This document shows, piece by piece, positions 17,778 to 25,907 of a DNA stretch of 64,000 nucleotides. The translations under genes were made by a program, and so were the position numbers. Each line of letters begins with the position of its first letter. Position 1 is the stretch's first letter. The notes under the pieces are model-generated. The model was not told the DNA's origin. It made no database searches and saw only the letters and a list, made by a program, of their open reading frames with translations. Source of the DNA: JBBSNV01 sp964458605 (GTDB taxonomy: Bacteria > Pseudomonadota > Alphaproteobacteria > Reyranellales > JAQSWP01); assembly GCA_964458605.1 (NCBI GenBank), contig CAYWLS010000018.1, positions 26,152-90,151 of the forward strand. The letters run 5' to 3'.

Positions 17778-18731
17778 CTAGATCTCGAACGCCGCCACCA
17801 GCGGCGCGTGAAACGATCCGGGCTCGCGACGGGACGAGGCTTGCGCCTCGACTTCGTCGGCGAGCCCTTCGTTTCCGGCCTCGACGCTTTTCAGGCCGCG
17901 CGCCAGCGCCGCCGACAGCAGCAGGTGATCGAGCACCACCTTGCGGCCGCCGAAGATCACCGTGTAGCGCCTCTCTTCGGGCAGGCGCTGCTCGGCGGGC
18001 AACAGCGCCCGTGCCGCCAGGGCCTGGTTGTTGGTGTCCTCGGAGGCGGCGCGCAGCAGCCGCAGCGGCATCTCGTAGAGATCGGCATTGAGATCGCCCG
18101 CCACGACGATCAAGGCCTCGGCATCGGCGTCGAGCAGGTCGTCGACCAGCAGCCGTGCCTCCAGCGCCTGGCCGATGCGCTTCAAGGTCGAGAGGTGGAA
18201 GCCTTGCGCCCAGTCGCGCGTGCTCTGCCACACGCCATGCTGCTTGGCCTGCGGCCGGTAGGTGGCCAGCGGCGCGCGCAGATGCAGGTCCAGCACATGC
18301 AGCGTCCGCCCGTCCGGCAATCCAAGCTCGACCTGCAGGATCGGGCGGTCCCAGCGCGGCTGCACGCCGTCGGGCGCCAGCGGCGGCGCCACCTTGTCGT
18401 GGCGCACCGAGCGGCTGGCGCGGATGGCGAAGCGCGACAGCACCGCCAGATTGTGGCGGTCGGCCGGGCCGTGGCCGGGTTCGGCTTCGCCGACGGCGCG
18501 GTGGTAGGCGGCATATTGCGTGTCCTCGACCAGCCGCTCCAGCGCTGCCAGGCCGCGGCGGTGCGGCGCGATCGCCTGCGCATCGACCTCCTGCAGGCAC
18601 AGCACGTCGGCCCGTAGCGCCTGCAGTTGCGGCCGCAGCGCGGCGATGCGCCGGTCCAGCGGGATCGCGCCGGCCCGCTCGTCGCCCAGGGTCTCCAGGT
18701 TGAATGTCGCGATGCGGAACGCCTGGGCCAC
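17778..18731 (-). CDS. Endonuclease/exonuclease/phosphatase family protein
   Basis: A 317-residue EEP-fold enzyme. Motifs in order: ATFNLETLG at residues 8-16, LQEVDA near 46 (metal Glu), LHVLDLHLRAPL mid-chain, VVAGDLNADLYEMPL with the Asp-Leu-Asn pair, and a late VVLDHLLLS that supplies the catalytic Asp-His. No signal peptide. It ends convergently with pirin and begins opposite the SDR at 18824. The substrate (phosphodiester, nucleic acid or lipid) cannot be told from sequence. Confidence 0.88.
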   Translation of the reverse strand: MAQAFRIATFNLETLGDERAGAIPLDRRIAALRPQLQALRADVLCLQEVDAQAIAPHRRGLAALERLVEDTQYAAYHRAVGEAEPGHGPADRHNLAVLSRFAIRASRSVRHDKVAPPLAPDGVQPRWDRPILQVELGLPDGRTLHVLDLHLRAPLATYRPQAKQHGVWQSTRDWAQGFHLSTLKRIGQALEARLLVDDLLDADAEALIVVAGDLNADLYEMPLRLLRAASEDTNNQALAARALLPAEQRLPEERRYTVIFGGRKVVLDHLLLSAALARGLKSVEAGNEGLADEVEAQASSRREPGSFHAPLVAAFEI

Positions 18732-18823
18732 GCGCTATCTTCCCCTTGTCCGATCGGACTGCTATGCCGCCGCTACGACAGTGGCGCGGACCGCTGCGCA
18801 AAGCCAGCGTCCAGGGAGGAATC

Positions 18824-19600
18824 ATGGCCTACAAACCCTTCGACCTCAGCGGCAAGGTCTCGCTGATCACCGGCGGCAACAGCGGCATCGGGCTGGGCAT
18901 GGCCGAGGCGCTGGCCCAGGCGGGCGCGGGCGTGTGCATCTGGGGCACCAACCCGCAGAAGAACGAGGCGGCGCTCAAGCATCTCAAGCAATTCGGCACC
19001 AAGGTGCATGCGCAGATCTGCGACGTCGCCGACGAGGCGGCGGTCGAGCGCGCCTTCGCCGAAACGCTCGAGGCGATGGGCCAGGTCGACAACTGCGTGG
19101 CCAATGCCGGCGTGTCGGGCAAGGGCGCCGCGCCGATCCACGAGATGCCGACCGCCGAGTGGCGGCGCATGATGAGCGTCAACCTGGACGGCGCCTTCTT
19201 CACCATGCGCGCGGCGGCCAAGCACATGGTCGAGCGCGGCCAGGGCGGCTCGATCGTCGCCATGGCCTCCTCGGCCGCGATCGAGGGCGCCGCCCGCAAC
19301 GCCCATTACGGCGCCACCAAGGGCGCGCTGTGCGCGATGATCCGCGCCATGGCGGTCGAGCTGGCGCGCTACAAGGTGCGCTGCAACTCGATCCTGCCGG
19401 GCTGGATCGAGACGCCGATGACCGAGCGGCTGTTCAAGGACAACAAGCCGTTCGTCGACAAGGTGATGCCGCGCGTGCCGGCGCGCCGGCCCGGCGTGGG
19501 CGCCGATTTCGGGCCGCTGGCGGTATACCTGGCGTCGGACGCCACCAACTACACCACCGGCCAGAATTTCGTGGTCGACGGCGGCTACACCATCTTCTGA
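18824..19600 (+). CDS. SDR-family NAD(P)-dependent oxidoreductase
   Basis: A 258-residue classical short-chain dehydrogenase. ATG 18824 is chosen because AGGGAGGA lies directly upstream and the cofactor site TGGNSGIG then falls near residue 15. NAGVSG, the catalytic Ser (MASSAA) and YGATK (Tyr-x3-Lys) are all present. The C-terminus TTGQNFVVDGGYTIF is normal. Substrate unknown. It is transcribed divergently from the EEP gene and converges on copD with four bases between stops. Confidence 0.92.
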   Translation: MAYKPFDLSGKVSLITGGNSGIGLGMAEALAQAGAGVCIWGTNPQKNEAALKHLKQFGTKVHAQICDVADEAAVERAFAETLEAMGQVDNCVANAGVSGKGAAPIHEMPTAEWRRMMSVNLDGAFFTMRAAAKHMVERGQGGSIVAMASSAAIEGAARNAHYGATKGALCAMIRAMAVELARYKVRCNSILPGWIETPMTERLFKDNKPFVDKVMPRVPARRPGVGADFGPLAVYLASDATNYTTGQNFVVDGGYTIF

Positions 19601-19604
19601 GCCG

Positions 19605-20414
19605 TCAGTGAGGCGGCGGCCCGCTCGCCAGCAGGGCCGCCAATCCCAGCACCACCGCGCCCAGCATCGTTTCCGCCGCCAGCGCCAGCATGGCGCAATG
19701 CGCCGCCGCGCCCTCGCGCGGCACAGCCGGCAGCAGCGCATAGCGATTGACCGCCGCCAGCAACAGCATGGCGGCGAAGCACAGCAGCTTGCCGATCAGC
19801 AACGCCCCGTAGCGCCCGGCGAAGGCCGCCAGGATATCGCCGCTTGCGATCTGCAGGTTGAGCAGGCCGGTCAGCACCAGCAGCGAGACGCAGGCCAGGC
19901 CAAGCGGCGCAAAGCCTCGCAGCGGCGCCAGATCGCGCCGCGCCGCGCCGAACAGCGCCGCCGCCATGCCGCCGACCCACACCATGGCGGCGCCGACATG
20001 CACGGCCAGCACGATGCCGCCAATCCAGGGCTGGGCCGAAGCGGCGCCGTGCCCCAGCACCGCCCAGAGCGCGACATCGCCCACGCCCGCCAGCAGTCCC
20101 AACCGTCGCCCGGCGGGACCGCCGCGGACCAGCAGCGCGATCCACAGGCCGACCGCCACCGCGCGCCCCAGCATTGCCAGCCCGAAGCGCGTGTCGAAGG
20201 CGACCAGATCGAGGGTCGCGAAGAACTCGCCCGGATCGGCCAGGGCGGCGCTTTGCGTCAACAGCCGCGCCAGCGGCACGAGCGCGACAGGCAGGAACAG
20301 CAGCAGCGCGCTCCGCCGTGACGGCCAGGCGAACACACCGGCGCCGACAAGGGCGACGGTGGCGAACAGATCCGCCATCCGCAGCAGCAGCGCCAGCGTG
20401 TCCAGCCCGCTCAC
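19605..20414 (-). CDS. copD: CopD-family copper resistance / import membrane protein
   Basis: A 269-residue membrane protein with about eight helices, including the CopD block HVGAAMVWVGGMAAALF and LLVLTGLLNL. It starts with GTG 20414, one base after the copC stop, so the two are a translational pair. CopC binds copper in the periplasm and CopD is thought to move it across the inner membrane. Third part of an operon headed by a DUF2946 gene and a barrel-like gene. Confidence 0.88.
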   Translation of the reverse strand: MSGLDTLALLLRMADLFATVALVGAGVFAWPSRRSALLLFLPVALVPLARLLTQSAALADPGEFFATLDLVAFDTRFGLAMLGRAVAVGLWIALLVRGGPAGRRLGLLAGVGDVALWAVLGHGAASAQPWIGGIVLAVHVGAAMVWVGGMAAALFGAARRDLAPLRGFAPLGLACVSLLVLTGLLNLQIASGDILAAFAGRYGALLIGKLLCFAAMLLLAAVNRYALLPAVPREGAAAHCAMLALAAETMLGAVVLGLAALLASGPPPH

Positions 20415-20415
20415 G

Positions 20416-20784
20416 CTATTTCACCATGAAGGTGAAATTGCCCGAGGTTTTGTGGCCATCGACAGACACCACGCTCCACTCGACGCGATAGCTTCCCGGC
20501 GGCAACGCCGGGACGGCGACGTCGATGCGGTGACGGTCTTCGGCGGCCACGCCGCCGGGCGCGGCATCGACCTCCTTGCCGTCGGCGTCCTTGACCACCG
20601 CCTTGCTCAGCGCCGGTTCGATCGCCTCGCTGAACCAGAGCTGCACCTTCTGCGGCGCCGGCCCCGCGCTGCCGACCTTCGGCTCGGCGCGCTGCAGCTG
20701 GGCATGCGCCCAAGCCAAGCCAGGCGCCAGGCCAGGCGCCATGCCCAGCGCCACGATGACCGCCGCAACGATCTTCTTGCTCAT
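20416..20784 (-). CDS. copC: CopC-type periplasmic copper-binding protein
   Basis: A 122-residue protein beginning at ATG 20784 with its own signal peptide (MSKKIVAAVIVALGMAPG, cleavage before AHAQLQ). The mature N-terminal His after cleavage is the known copper ligand of CopC. LWFSEAIEPALSK, YRVEWSVVSVDGHKTSGNFTF and the second His in VDGHKTSG complete the family pattern. In this sequence the reading frame is continuous with the upstream gene through a run of seven G (see 20791-20797). Because a second signal peptide is present I treat CopC as a separate protein. Confidence 0.9.
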   Translation of the reverse strand: MSKKIVAAVIVALGMAPGLAPGLAWAHAQLQRAEPKVGSAGPAPQKVQLWFSEAIEPALSKAVVKDADGKEVDAAPGGVAAEDRHRIDVAVPALPPGSYRVEWSVVSVDGHKTSGNFTFMVK

Positions 20785-21753
20785 TTGCCGCCCCCCCAAG
20801 ATCGGCTTGCCGAGCGAATCGGGAAAGATGTCGTCGAGATACAGATGGACCTGCATGAGCACCCCGACGCCCTTGCCGCTGGCACGGTTGATCGGCAATT
20901 GCGCCTCCAGCCCGAACTGCACCGACTGGCCGGTCCAGATCAGGCCCGGATTGACTGTACCGGTGGTCTTGCGGTCGGGTCCGCCCAACGGCGTTTCGAA
21001 GGCCATTTCCACGATCGGCACCAGCCGGTCGAACGGCGCGCCGAGGCCGATATCGTGCACGTTGGCCTGCAGATAGGACAGGCTGTATTGCAGGGTGAAG
21101 CCCCACTCCAGCGTGGCGTAGTGGCGCTCGACCTCCTGCTCGTACTCCATCGTATCGGGATTGTAGCTGGTGGTGGCGGTGCGCCTCCTGAACGGCAGGT
21201 TGACCCCCACCGAACCGGTGATGCCCAGCGGCCGGACGAAGTCGATGCCGATATCGCCCAGCCCCTTGCCGAAATAGACCGTAGGCGTGACCGACCAGAA
21301 GCTCTCCGCGCCGATGCGTTTTGAGCCCCAGCCGCCGACGTCGAAATCGGCGCCGACCGACAGGACGAACTCGCTGGCCGGATCCTTGACCAGCATGTAC
21401 TTGAACCCGACCCCGAGATTGTCGAAGCCGCGCTGCGTGCGTTCGCCGCGCGGATTGACGATGACATAGGCCTGCTCGAAGGAGATGCCGAAATCGGGCG
21501 TGACAGTCTTCGCCCATTCGACCGAAATCTCGCTTTCGCGGGACGGCGCTTCGTCTTCGCTGCCGTATTGGCGCAGGCTCGAGAAGGTAGGCACCGACAA
21601 TTCGTCGGCCACGAAGGGATCCTCGACCAGCAGCGAGGCGACCAAGAAGCGATTGCCGACGACGCCGTGCGCCTGGGCCGGCGGCATGGCGAAGGCTGCG
21701 GCCAGCAACAGGGCCGCCGACGGACCGGCGAGGCCGGTCGCGAGACGGGACAT
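20785..21753 (-). CDS. Probable outer-membrane barrel-like protein of the copper operon
   Basis: About 323 residues from ATG 21753, with a signal peptide (ATGLAGPSAALLLAAAFAMP, then AQAHGVVGNRFLV) and a body of alternating strands with aromatic ends (GVGFKYML, TPTVYFGKGLGDIGIDF, EWGFTLQYSLSYL), as in transporter-like beta barrels. The frame as given reads straight into copC. If the G7 run at 20791-20797 were G6 the protein would end ILGGGK with TGA overlapping the copC ATG, which is the more natural arrangement. Known function of the family: none I can name. Linkage to DUF2946 and CopCD suggests copper handling. Confidence 0.75.
20791..20797 (-). repeat. G7 homopolymer at the barrel/copC junction
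   Basis: Seven G on the coding strand lie between the last codons of the barrel-like gene and the copC start. With seven G the two genes form one open frame of 445 codons; with six they separate with an AATGA stop-start overlap. This is either a sequencing-length error, a true fusion, or a slippage-prone switch. Confidence 0.7.
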
Positions 21754-21826
21754 GGGATTTTCCCCAAAAAAAGCGTGACGGGACGGCCGCCCGCATCGAA
21801 GCGGGCGGCTTGGTTGAAAACCGGCG

Positions 21827-22378
21827 TCAGGCTTGCTGGGGAGGACCGCGCGGCTGGGCGGCGGCGATGCGATGCGAGGGCGCGTGCCAGCGATGGAACA
21901 CCGGCTGGGCCTGGGCATCGTTCTTCGGCAGCGGCAGCGAAGGCGCCGCCGCCAGCATCACGACGGCGCCGGCGACCTTGCAGATCGGGCAGCCGCCGTC
22001 GTCCGTTGCGGCCGGCTTGGCGCCGCCGTCCTGGTCGGCGATGACGCCGGGATTGGGACAGAAGGCTTCGGGCGGGATCTGCGCTGCCTCGGCCGTGGCG
22101 CCATGGCCCTGATGCGCCATGGCCTGATGGGCTGGGGCCTGATGGGCTGGGGCCTGATGGGCTGGGGCCTGATGGGTTGCGCCCTGACGCGCCATATCCG
22201 GCATGGTCGCCATCGCGTCCATGCCGGGCATCGCCAGCATCATGTAATAGGGCATCCACTGGGCCGGGATGGCCGGCGCCAGCGCATAAAGCGCGACCGC
22301 GACAAAGGCCAGGCTGCGGCCGATCCGCCGCAGCAAGCCAGGCTTATGATGCAGTGTTCGGATCACGCGATTCCCCAT
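21827..22378 (-). CDS. DUF2946-type membrane protein with His/Gln/Ala repeat
   Basis: A 183-residue protein with one N-terminal hydrophobic segment (SLAFVAVALYALAPAIPAQW), a Met-rich stretch (MPYYMMLAMPGMDAM) and a run of the pentad HQAPA repeated three times and followed by HQAMAHQGHG. The DUF2946 hallmark CPICKVAGA follows. His, Met and Cys clusters in one small exported protein fit copper or other metal binding. It heads the operon with the barrel-like gene and CopC/CopD, 73 bp upstream. Confidence 0.8.
   Translation of the reverse strand: MGNRVIRTLHHKPGLLRRIGRSLAFVAVALYALAPAIPAQWMPYYMMLAMPGMDAMATMPDMARQGATHQAPAHQAPAHQAPAHQAMAHQGHGATAEAAQIPPEAFCPNPGVIADQDGGAKPAATDDGGCPICKVAGAVVMLAAAPSLPLPKNDAQAQPVFHRWHAPSHRIAAAQPRGPPQQA
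22122..22180 (-). repeat. 15-bp in-frame tandem repeat in the DUF2946 gene
   Basis: Three perfect copies of GCCTGATGGGCTGGG (plus-strand reading) and a partial fourth encode the HQAPA pentads on the minus strand. Copy number can change by slippage without a frameshift. Confidence 0.85.
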
Positions 22379-22406
22379 GCCGCAGGCGCATGCGGCAACG
22401 CCACGC

Positions 22407-22544
22407 TAGAGCGGATCAGGACTGGAAGGAAGCGCCGTGGCGCTTCCTTCCAGTCCTGTCAATCCGCTCTATTCCTAAGTGTAGAGCAAATTCACAGTTC
22501 CCGACGGCATCGACTGCGACGCCGGCAAAAGCCGATTTGCTCTA
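22407..22544. repeat. Two-part nested palindrome, copy 3 of the dispersed family
   Basis: Part one: AGAGCGGAT (22408-22416) and ATCCGCTCT (22462-22470) enclose a perfect 19-bp inverted repeat (22418-22436 with 22439-22457) with a two-base loop. Part two: TAGAGCAAAT (22482-22491) and ATTTGCTCTA (22535-22544) enclose a weaker stem. The linker ATTCCTnnnTGTAGAGCAAATTCACA is shared with copy 1 at 6838-6975. It fills much of the 263-bp gap between the DUF2946 gene and the Rieske oxygenase. Confidence 0.85.
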
Positions 22545-22641
22545 ATCGCGCCCGATCCCACCAACAAGGCGCGGCGGCGATTATTCCCCGGTTCGCGCAA
22601 TCATGGCGCCGCGGCGCGGCGGCCCGCGCCGCCGGAACCGG

Positions 22642-23793
22642 TCAGGCCGCCATCGCCCGATCGATCGCCTGGTGCCAGTAGGTCAGGCCCGATTCGTTCT
22701 TGCCGAAGATGATCTTGGTGTTGGCGCCGGAATGGAAACCGCGCTGGGTGGTGGCGCCCAGGCCGAAATCCTCGTCCACCGCACTCTTCAGCAGACGCGC
22801 ATTGGTGTCCCAGTACTGCTCCGGCTTGGAGGCGCGCATCTGCGGCTGCACCATGACGTTGAGATGCATCAGCGCCGTCTCGACGCCGGTGGGGAAGATG
22901 GTGAACACGCCGCAATGGTCCTGCACCCAGGCCAGCACCGTGTTGGGAAAGATGATGTGCAGCACCAGCGCGTGGTCGAGCAGCCGCCACTCGCTCTCCG
23001 GCTTGGCGCGCAGTTCGGGCATGGTCAGCTTGGCGGTGCAGATGCGCACGTGGTTGCCCAGCCGGTCGTAGGACGCGAAATGGTCGAGGAACAGCGGGTT
23101 GACGGTTTTGCGATGCAGGTAGCGGAAGTGATAGGCCTCCAGGAAGGTGTCCATCACCAGCTTCCAGTTCATGGCCGGCAGCACCGGCACGCTCGACTGC
23201 AACTGCCAGTCGTCCATCGCCCAGGGCGCCAGGTCGGCGGCCAGCGGGCCAAGATAGGCATCGATGTCGAAATCGGCGCTTTCGCCGCCCTCGAGCGCGG
23301 TCGGCACCACCCACACCATGCCGTATTTCTCCGCCAGTTTGAGACGGCGCAGGCCCAGCTTGGCCTTGTCGCAATCGAAGCCTTCCGGCTCGGTCAGCCC
23401 GACCAGGCGGCCTTCGGTGTCGTAGGTCCAGCCGTGATAGGTGCAGACGAAGGCACGCTTGCGGCCGCCGCACGGCGCCAGCTCGACCTGCGCGCCGCGA
23501 TGGCGGCAGACATTGAGGAAGGCGCGCAAGCCGCCATCGGCGTGGCGCACCACCAGGATAGGCTGGCCGGTGTCGTTGTGGGTGATGAAGTCGCCGACCT
23601 TGGCGAGCTGGCTGGAAAAGCCGACCACGATCGGCTGGCGGCGGAAAATGACGTCCATCTCCCGCTTGTAGAGATCGGCATCGAAATAGGATTGCACCGG
23701 GGCCGAGCCCATCTCGCCGGCCAGATCCTTGTCGTTGCGCTCGGCATGCGCGAGCATGCGCTTGATCAGTTCGACCTGCTGTGCCTGTTCCAT
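22642..23793 (-). CDS. Rieske non-haem iron ring-hydroxylating oxygenase, alpha-type
   Basis: A 383-residue oxygenase. The Rieske box is CRHRGAQVELAPCGG...CTYHGW near residues 93-116 (CxH and CxxH). The mononuclear iron site appears as EAYHFRYLH near 212. ATG 23793 is chosen because the family N-terminus begins there. It follows an SDR gene by 23 bp on the same strand; together they could hydroxylate and then oxidise an aromatic or related substrate. No ferredoxin, reductase or beta subunit lies nearby, so electrons must come from elsewhere. Substrate unknown. Confidence 0.9.
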   Translation of the reverse strand: MEQAQQVELIKRMLAHAERNDKDLAGEMGSAPVQSYFDADLYKREMDVIFRRQPIVVGFSSQLAKVGDFITHNDTGQPILVVRHADGGLRAFLNVCRHRGAQVELAPCGGRKRAFVCTYHGWTYDTEGRLVGLTEPEGFDCDKAKLGLRRLKLAEKYGMVWVVPTALEGGESADFDIDAYLGPLAADLAPWAMDDWQLQSSVPVLPAMNWKLVMDTFLEAYHFRYLHRKTVNPLFLDHFASYDRLGNHVRICTAKLTMPELRAKPESEWRLLDHALVLHIIFPNTVLAWVQDHCGVFTIFPTGVETALMHLNVMVQPQMRASKPEQYWDTNARLLKSAVDEDFGLGATTQRGFHSGANTKIIFGKNESGLTYWHQAIDRAMAA

Positions 23794-23816
23794 GGCCTGC
23801 CCTTCGATATTTCTCT

Positions 23817-24575
23817 TCAGATGGCGGCGGTGCCGCCGTCGATCAGGAATTCCGCGCCGGTGACGAACTTCGATTCGTCGGAGATCAGGTAGAGCGCGGC
23901 ATAGCCGATGTCGCGCGGCTCGCCGAACACGCGCAACGGAATGGCCTTGAGATATTTCTCGCGATGCTTGTCGTCGCGGAACATGCTCTCGCCCATCGGC
24001 GTGATGATCACGCCCGGATGGATCGAGTTGCAGCGGATCCTGTAGCCGCGCAGCGCGCAGTGCATCGCCACCGATTTGGTCAGCTGGCGCACGCCCGCCT
24101 TGCCGGCGCCGTAGGCCACCAGCTGCGGCGTGCCCTGCATGGCGGCCAGCGAGGAGATGTTGACGATCGAGCCGCCGCCCGACTGGCGCATCGCCGCCAC
24201 CGCATGCTTGCAGCCCAGGAAAACCCCTTCCAGGTTGATGCCGTTGATCTTGCGCCAGGTCTCCAGCGTCTCGTGCTCGAGATCGGCCGCCGGCACCGGG
24301 CCGCTGACGCCGGCGTTGTTGACCAGCCCGTCGAGCCGGCCGAAGCGCTTCAGCACGTCGGCGACGACCGCCTGCCATTGGGATTCCTGCGACACGTCGT
24401 GCGGCACGAAGCCGTGCGCCCCGCCCAGCGACGCGGCCAGCGCCTCGCCCTCCTTGCGGTTGACGTCGGTGGCGACCACCGTGGCGCCCTCGCCGGCCAG
24501 CAATTCGGCCGTGGCGCGGCCGATGCCCGACGCCGCGCCGGTGACGATCACGATCTTGCCGCTGACACGCGCCAT
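23817..24575 (-). CDS. SDR-family oxidoreductase, operon partner of the Rieske oxygenase
   Basis: A 252-residue classical SDR starting at ATG 24575, so that the NAD site TGAASGIG lies at residues 12-19; the frame upstream is Pro/Gly-rich non-family sequence. NNAGVSG, the catalytic Ser in NISSLAAMQ and YGAGK are intact, and the C-terminus FVTGAEFLIDGGTAAI is typical. It is the first gene of a two-gene operon and lies 78 bp downstream of the perfect palindrome at 24653-24668. Confidence 0.92.
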   Translation of the reverse strand: MARVSGKIVIVTGAASGIGRATAELLAGEGATVVATDVNRKEGEALAASLGGAHGFVPHDVSQESQWQAVVADVLKRFGRLDGLVNNAGVSGPVPAADLEHETLETWRKINGINLEGVFLGCKHAVAAMRQSGGGSIVNISSLAAMQGTPQLVAYGAGKAGVRQLTKSVAMHCALRGYRIRCNSIHPGVIITPMGESMFRDDKHREKYLKAIPLRVFGEPRDIGYAALYLISDESKFVTGAEFLIDGGTAAI

Positions 24576-24652
24576 TGTGCTGCCGCCCTCCGCCCCCGGC
24601 CCGCCCGGCCACTCAGCCAATCCGGCCGGCCCGGCCGGCCCCGGGGAAAGAA

Positions 24653-24668
24653 ATGAACCATGGTTCAT
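24653..24668. promoter_or_regulatory. Perfect 16-bp palindrome, candidate operator
   Basis: ATGAACCATGGTTCAT reads identically on both strands. It sits upstream of the SDR / Rieske oxygenase operon, where TetR-type repressors of catabolic genes usually bind. No regulator gene is adjacent; a TetR gene lies at 33687 but any link is speculative. Confidence 0.55.
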
Positions 24669-24740
24669 CCCATTGTGGCCGGACCGGCGTGCCGCGGGCA
24701 AGAGATTTGTGAACCCTTCGACAGGCTACGGGCCGACCAT

Positions 24741-24842
24741 AGAGCGGATCGATGGCGGAGGATCGATGGGGGAGGATCGATGGGGGATCGACCGGGGAGG
24801 ACCGGTGCGCTGCGGCGCTTCGGTCCGCTCCCGATCCGCCCT
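24741..24842. repeat. 14-bp tandem repeat within a probable derivative of the palindrome family
   Basis: Three copies of a 14-bp unit (GATCGATGGCGGAG, GATCGATGGGGGAG, GATCGATGGGGGAT) occupy 24747-24788. They begin inside AGAGCGGATCG (24741-24751), and a near-complement CGATCCGCCCT closes the region at 24832-24842. The outer arms match the family seen at 6838, 16955 and 22407, with one mismatch, but the inner stem is lost. The stop codon of the next gene lies in the right arm. Confidence 0.5.
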
Positions 24843-25227
24843 AAACAACCTTGCGATTGAGCCGGTAGACGTAGGCGTCGCCGACATGGACGCCGTTGAT
24901 GGTGTTGTTGGTCATGCGGATGGCGGAGATGCCCGGACCGGTCTGGATCAGGGCCTGCAGGCTGCGCACCGGTTCCGCATCCGGCGCGTAGAGCCGCAAA
25001 TTGGCGCGATCGACGGCGAAGCCGGCCGGCATCAGCGCCAGCACCGCGGCGATCCTGACCGGCATGTCCCGATCGGGCGCGACCAGCGGCGACGCCAGCA
25101 GATAGTGCCACTGCCGCTGCGTGTCCGACCACAGCCACAACGCAGCCGACGACGTCACGCCAGCCTCGTCCAGCGCCTGGATGAAGCGTCGACCGTCGGC
25201 GATCAGCCTGTCGCTCAGTTCGGCCAT
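24841..25227 (-). CDS. Conserved-looking protein of unknown function
   Basis: A 128-residue soluble protein starting MAELSDRLIADGRRFIQALDEAG. It has a compact alpha/beta look (ALWLWSDTQRQWHYLLASPLV, then ISAIRMTNNTINGVHVGDAYVYRL) without signal peptide or membrane segments. No family recognised. Codon use is like the neighbours, so it is probably real. The 265 bp before the SDR gene contain only the operator and repeat described above. Confidence 0.65.
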   Translation of the reverse strand: MAELSDRLIADGRRFIQALDEAGVTSSAALWLWSDTQRQWHYLLASPLVAPDRDMPVRIAAVLALMPAGFAVDRANLRLYAPDAEPVRSLQALIQTGPGISAIRMTNNTINGVHVGDAYVYRLNRKVV

Positions 25228-25320
25228 GGAACCGATTTTACCGCGTTTCGTTCACTATGGCACAATCCGCCCGCGCCGGCGACCGCTCGACTGCCGGCGT
25301 CTCGTTTCAAGAGGTCGCGC

Positions 25321-25791
25321 ATGCATCGTTTCCGTTTCGCCGCAGCCGCCGCGCTGCTGGCGTTGCCGTTCGCCTTCGCCTCCAGCGCCATGGCCCAGGG
25401 CCAGGGCGGCCCGACGGAGGGACCGTGCTCCAGCGTGCAGGCCCCCAACACCAACTATCCCGGCCCATTCCAGGTCTATTTCGATCTCGGCAAGTCGGCG
25501 ATCAGGGCCAGCGAAAAAGCCAACATCCAGAAGATCGCGCAGGCGATCAAGGACAACCAGATCACCCGCGTCTGCCTGGCCGGCACCGCCGACAAGCTGG
25601 GCAACGCCGCCGCCAACAAGAAGCTGTCGCTCGATCGCGCCCGCGCGGTGGCGCAGGCGCTGATGGCGCAGGGCATTCCCGGCAAGGCGCTGATCTACAA
25701 CGCCACCGGCGAGGCCTATGGCGGCGTCTCCTTCGGCAGCGCCGACGCGCAGCAGAAGGATCGCCGGGTCATCGTCATCCTGGCGAAGTAA
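25321..25791 (+). CDS. OmpA-family domain protein, exported
   Basis: A 156-residue protein with a signal peptide (FRFAAAAALLALPFAFASSA, cleavage near AMAQ). The OmpA-like peptidoglycan-binding fold follows directly: VYFDLGKSAI near residue 55, VCLAGTADKLG near 88, and the SLDRARAVAQALMAQGI helix near 110. No barrel or lipobox, so it is a stand-alone periplasmic domain. ATG 25321 is chosen over far-upstream frames because of the signal peptide. It is followed by a nested palindrome likely to end transcription. Confidence 0.87.
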   Translation: MHRFRFAAAAALLALPFAFASSAMAQGQGGPTEGPCSSVQAPNTNYPGPFQVYFDLGKSAIRASEKANIQKIAQAIKDNQITRVCLAGTADKLGNAAANKKLSLDRARAVAQALMAQGIPGKALIYNATGEAYGGVSFGSADAQQKDRRVIVILAK

Positions 25792-25832
25792 TCGCTCCTC
25801 GCCCCGACCCATCGTTCGTCATCGCCGACGCA

Positions 25833-25889
25833 GCGAAGCATCCCGTCTGCACGGTAACGCTCTTGCGTTGCCGGGGCGGGATGCTTCGC
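25833..25889. terminator. Nested palindrome between convergent genes, probable terminator
   Basis: GCGAAGCATCCC (25833-25844) pairs perfectly with GGGATGCTTCGC (25878-25889). Inside, GGTAACGC (25853-25860) pairs with GCGTTGCC (25865-25872) with one mismatch around a TCTT loop. It lies between the stop of the OmpA-like gene and the convergent acyl-CoA synthetase, with no T-tract. It may also belong to a separate repeat family. Confidence 0.5.
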
Positions 25890-25907
25890 CGGCGCCCGGC
25901 ACGACGC

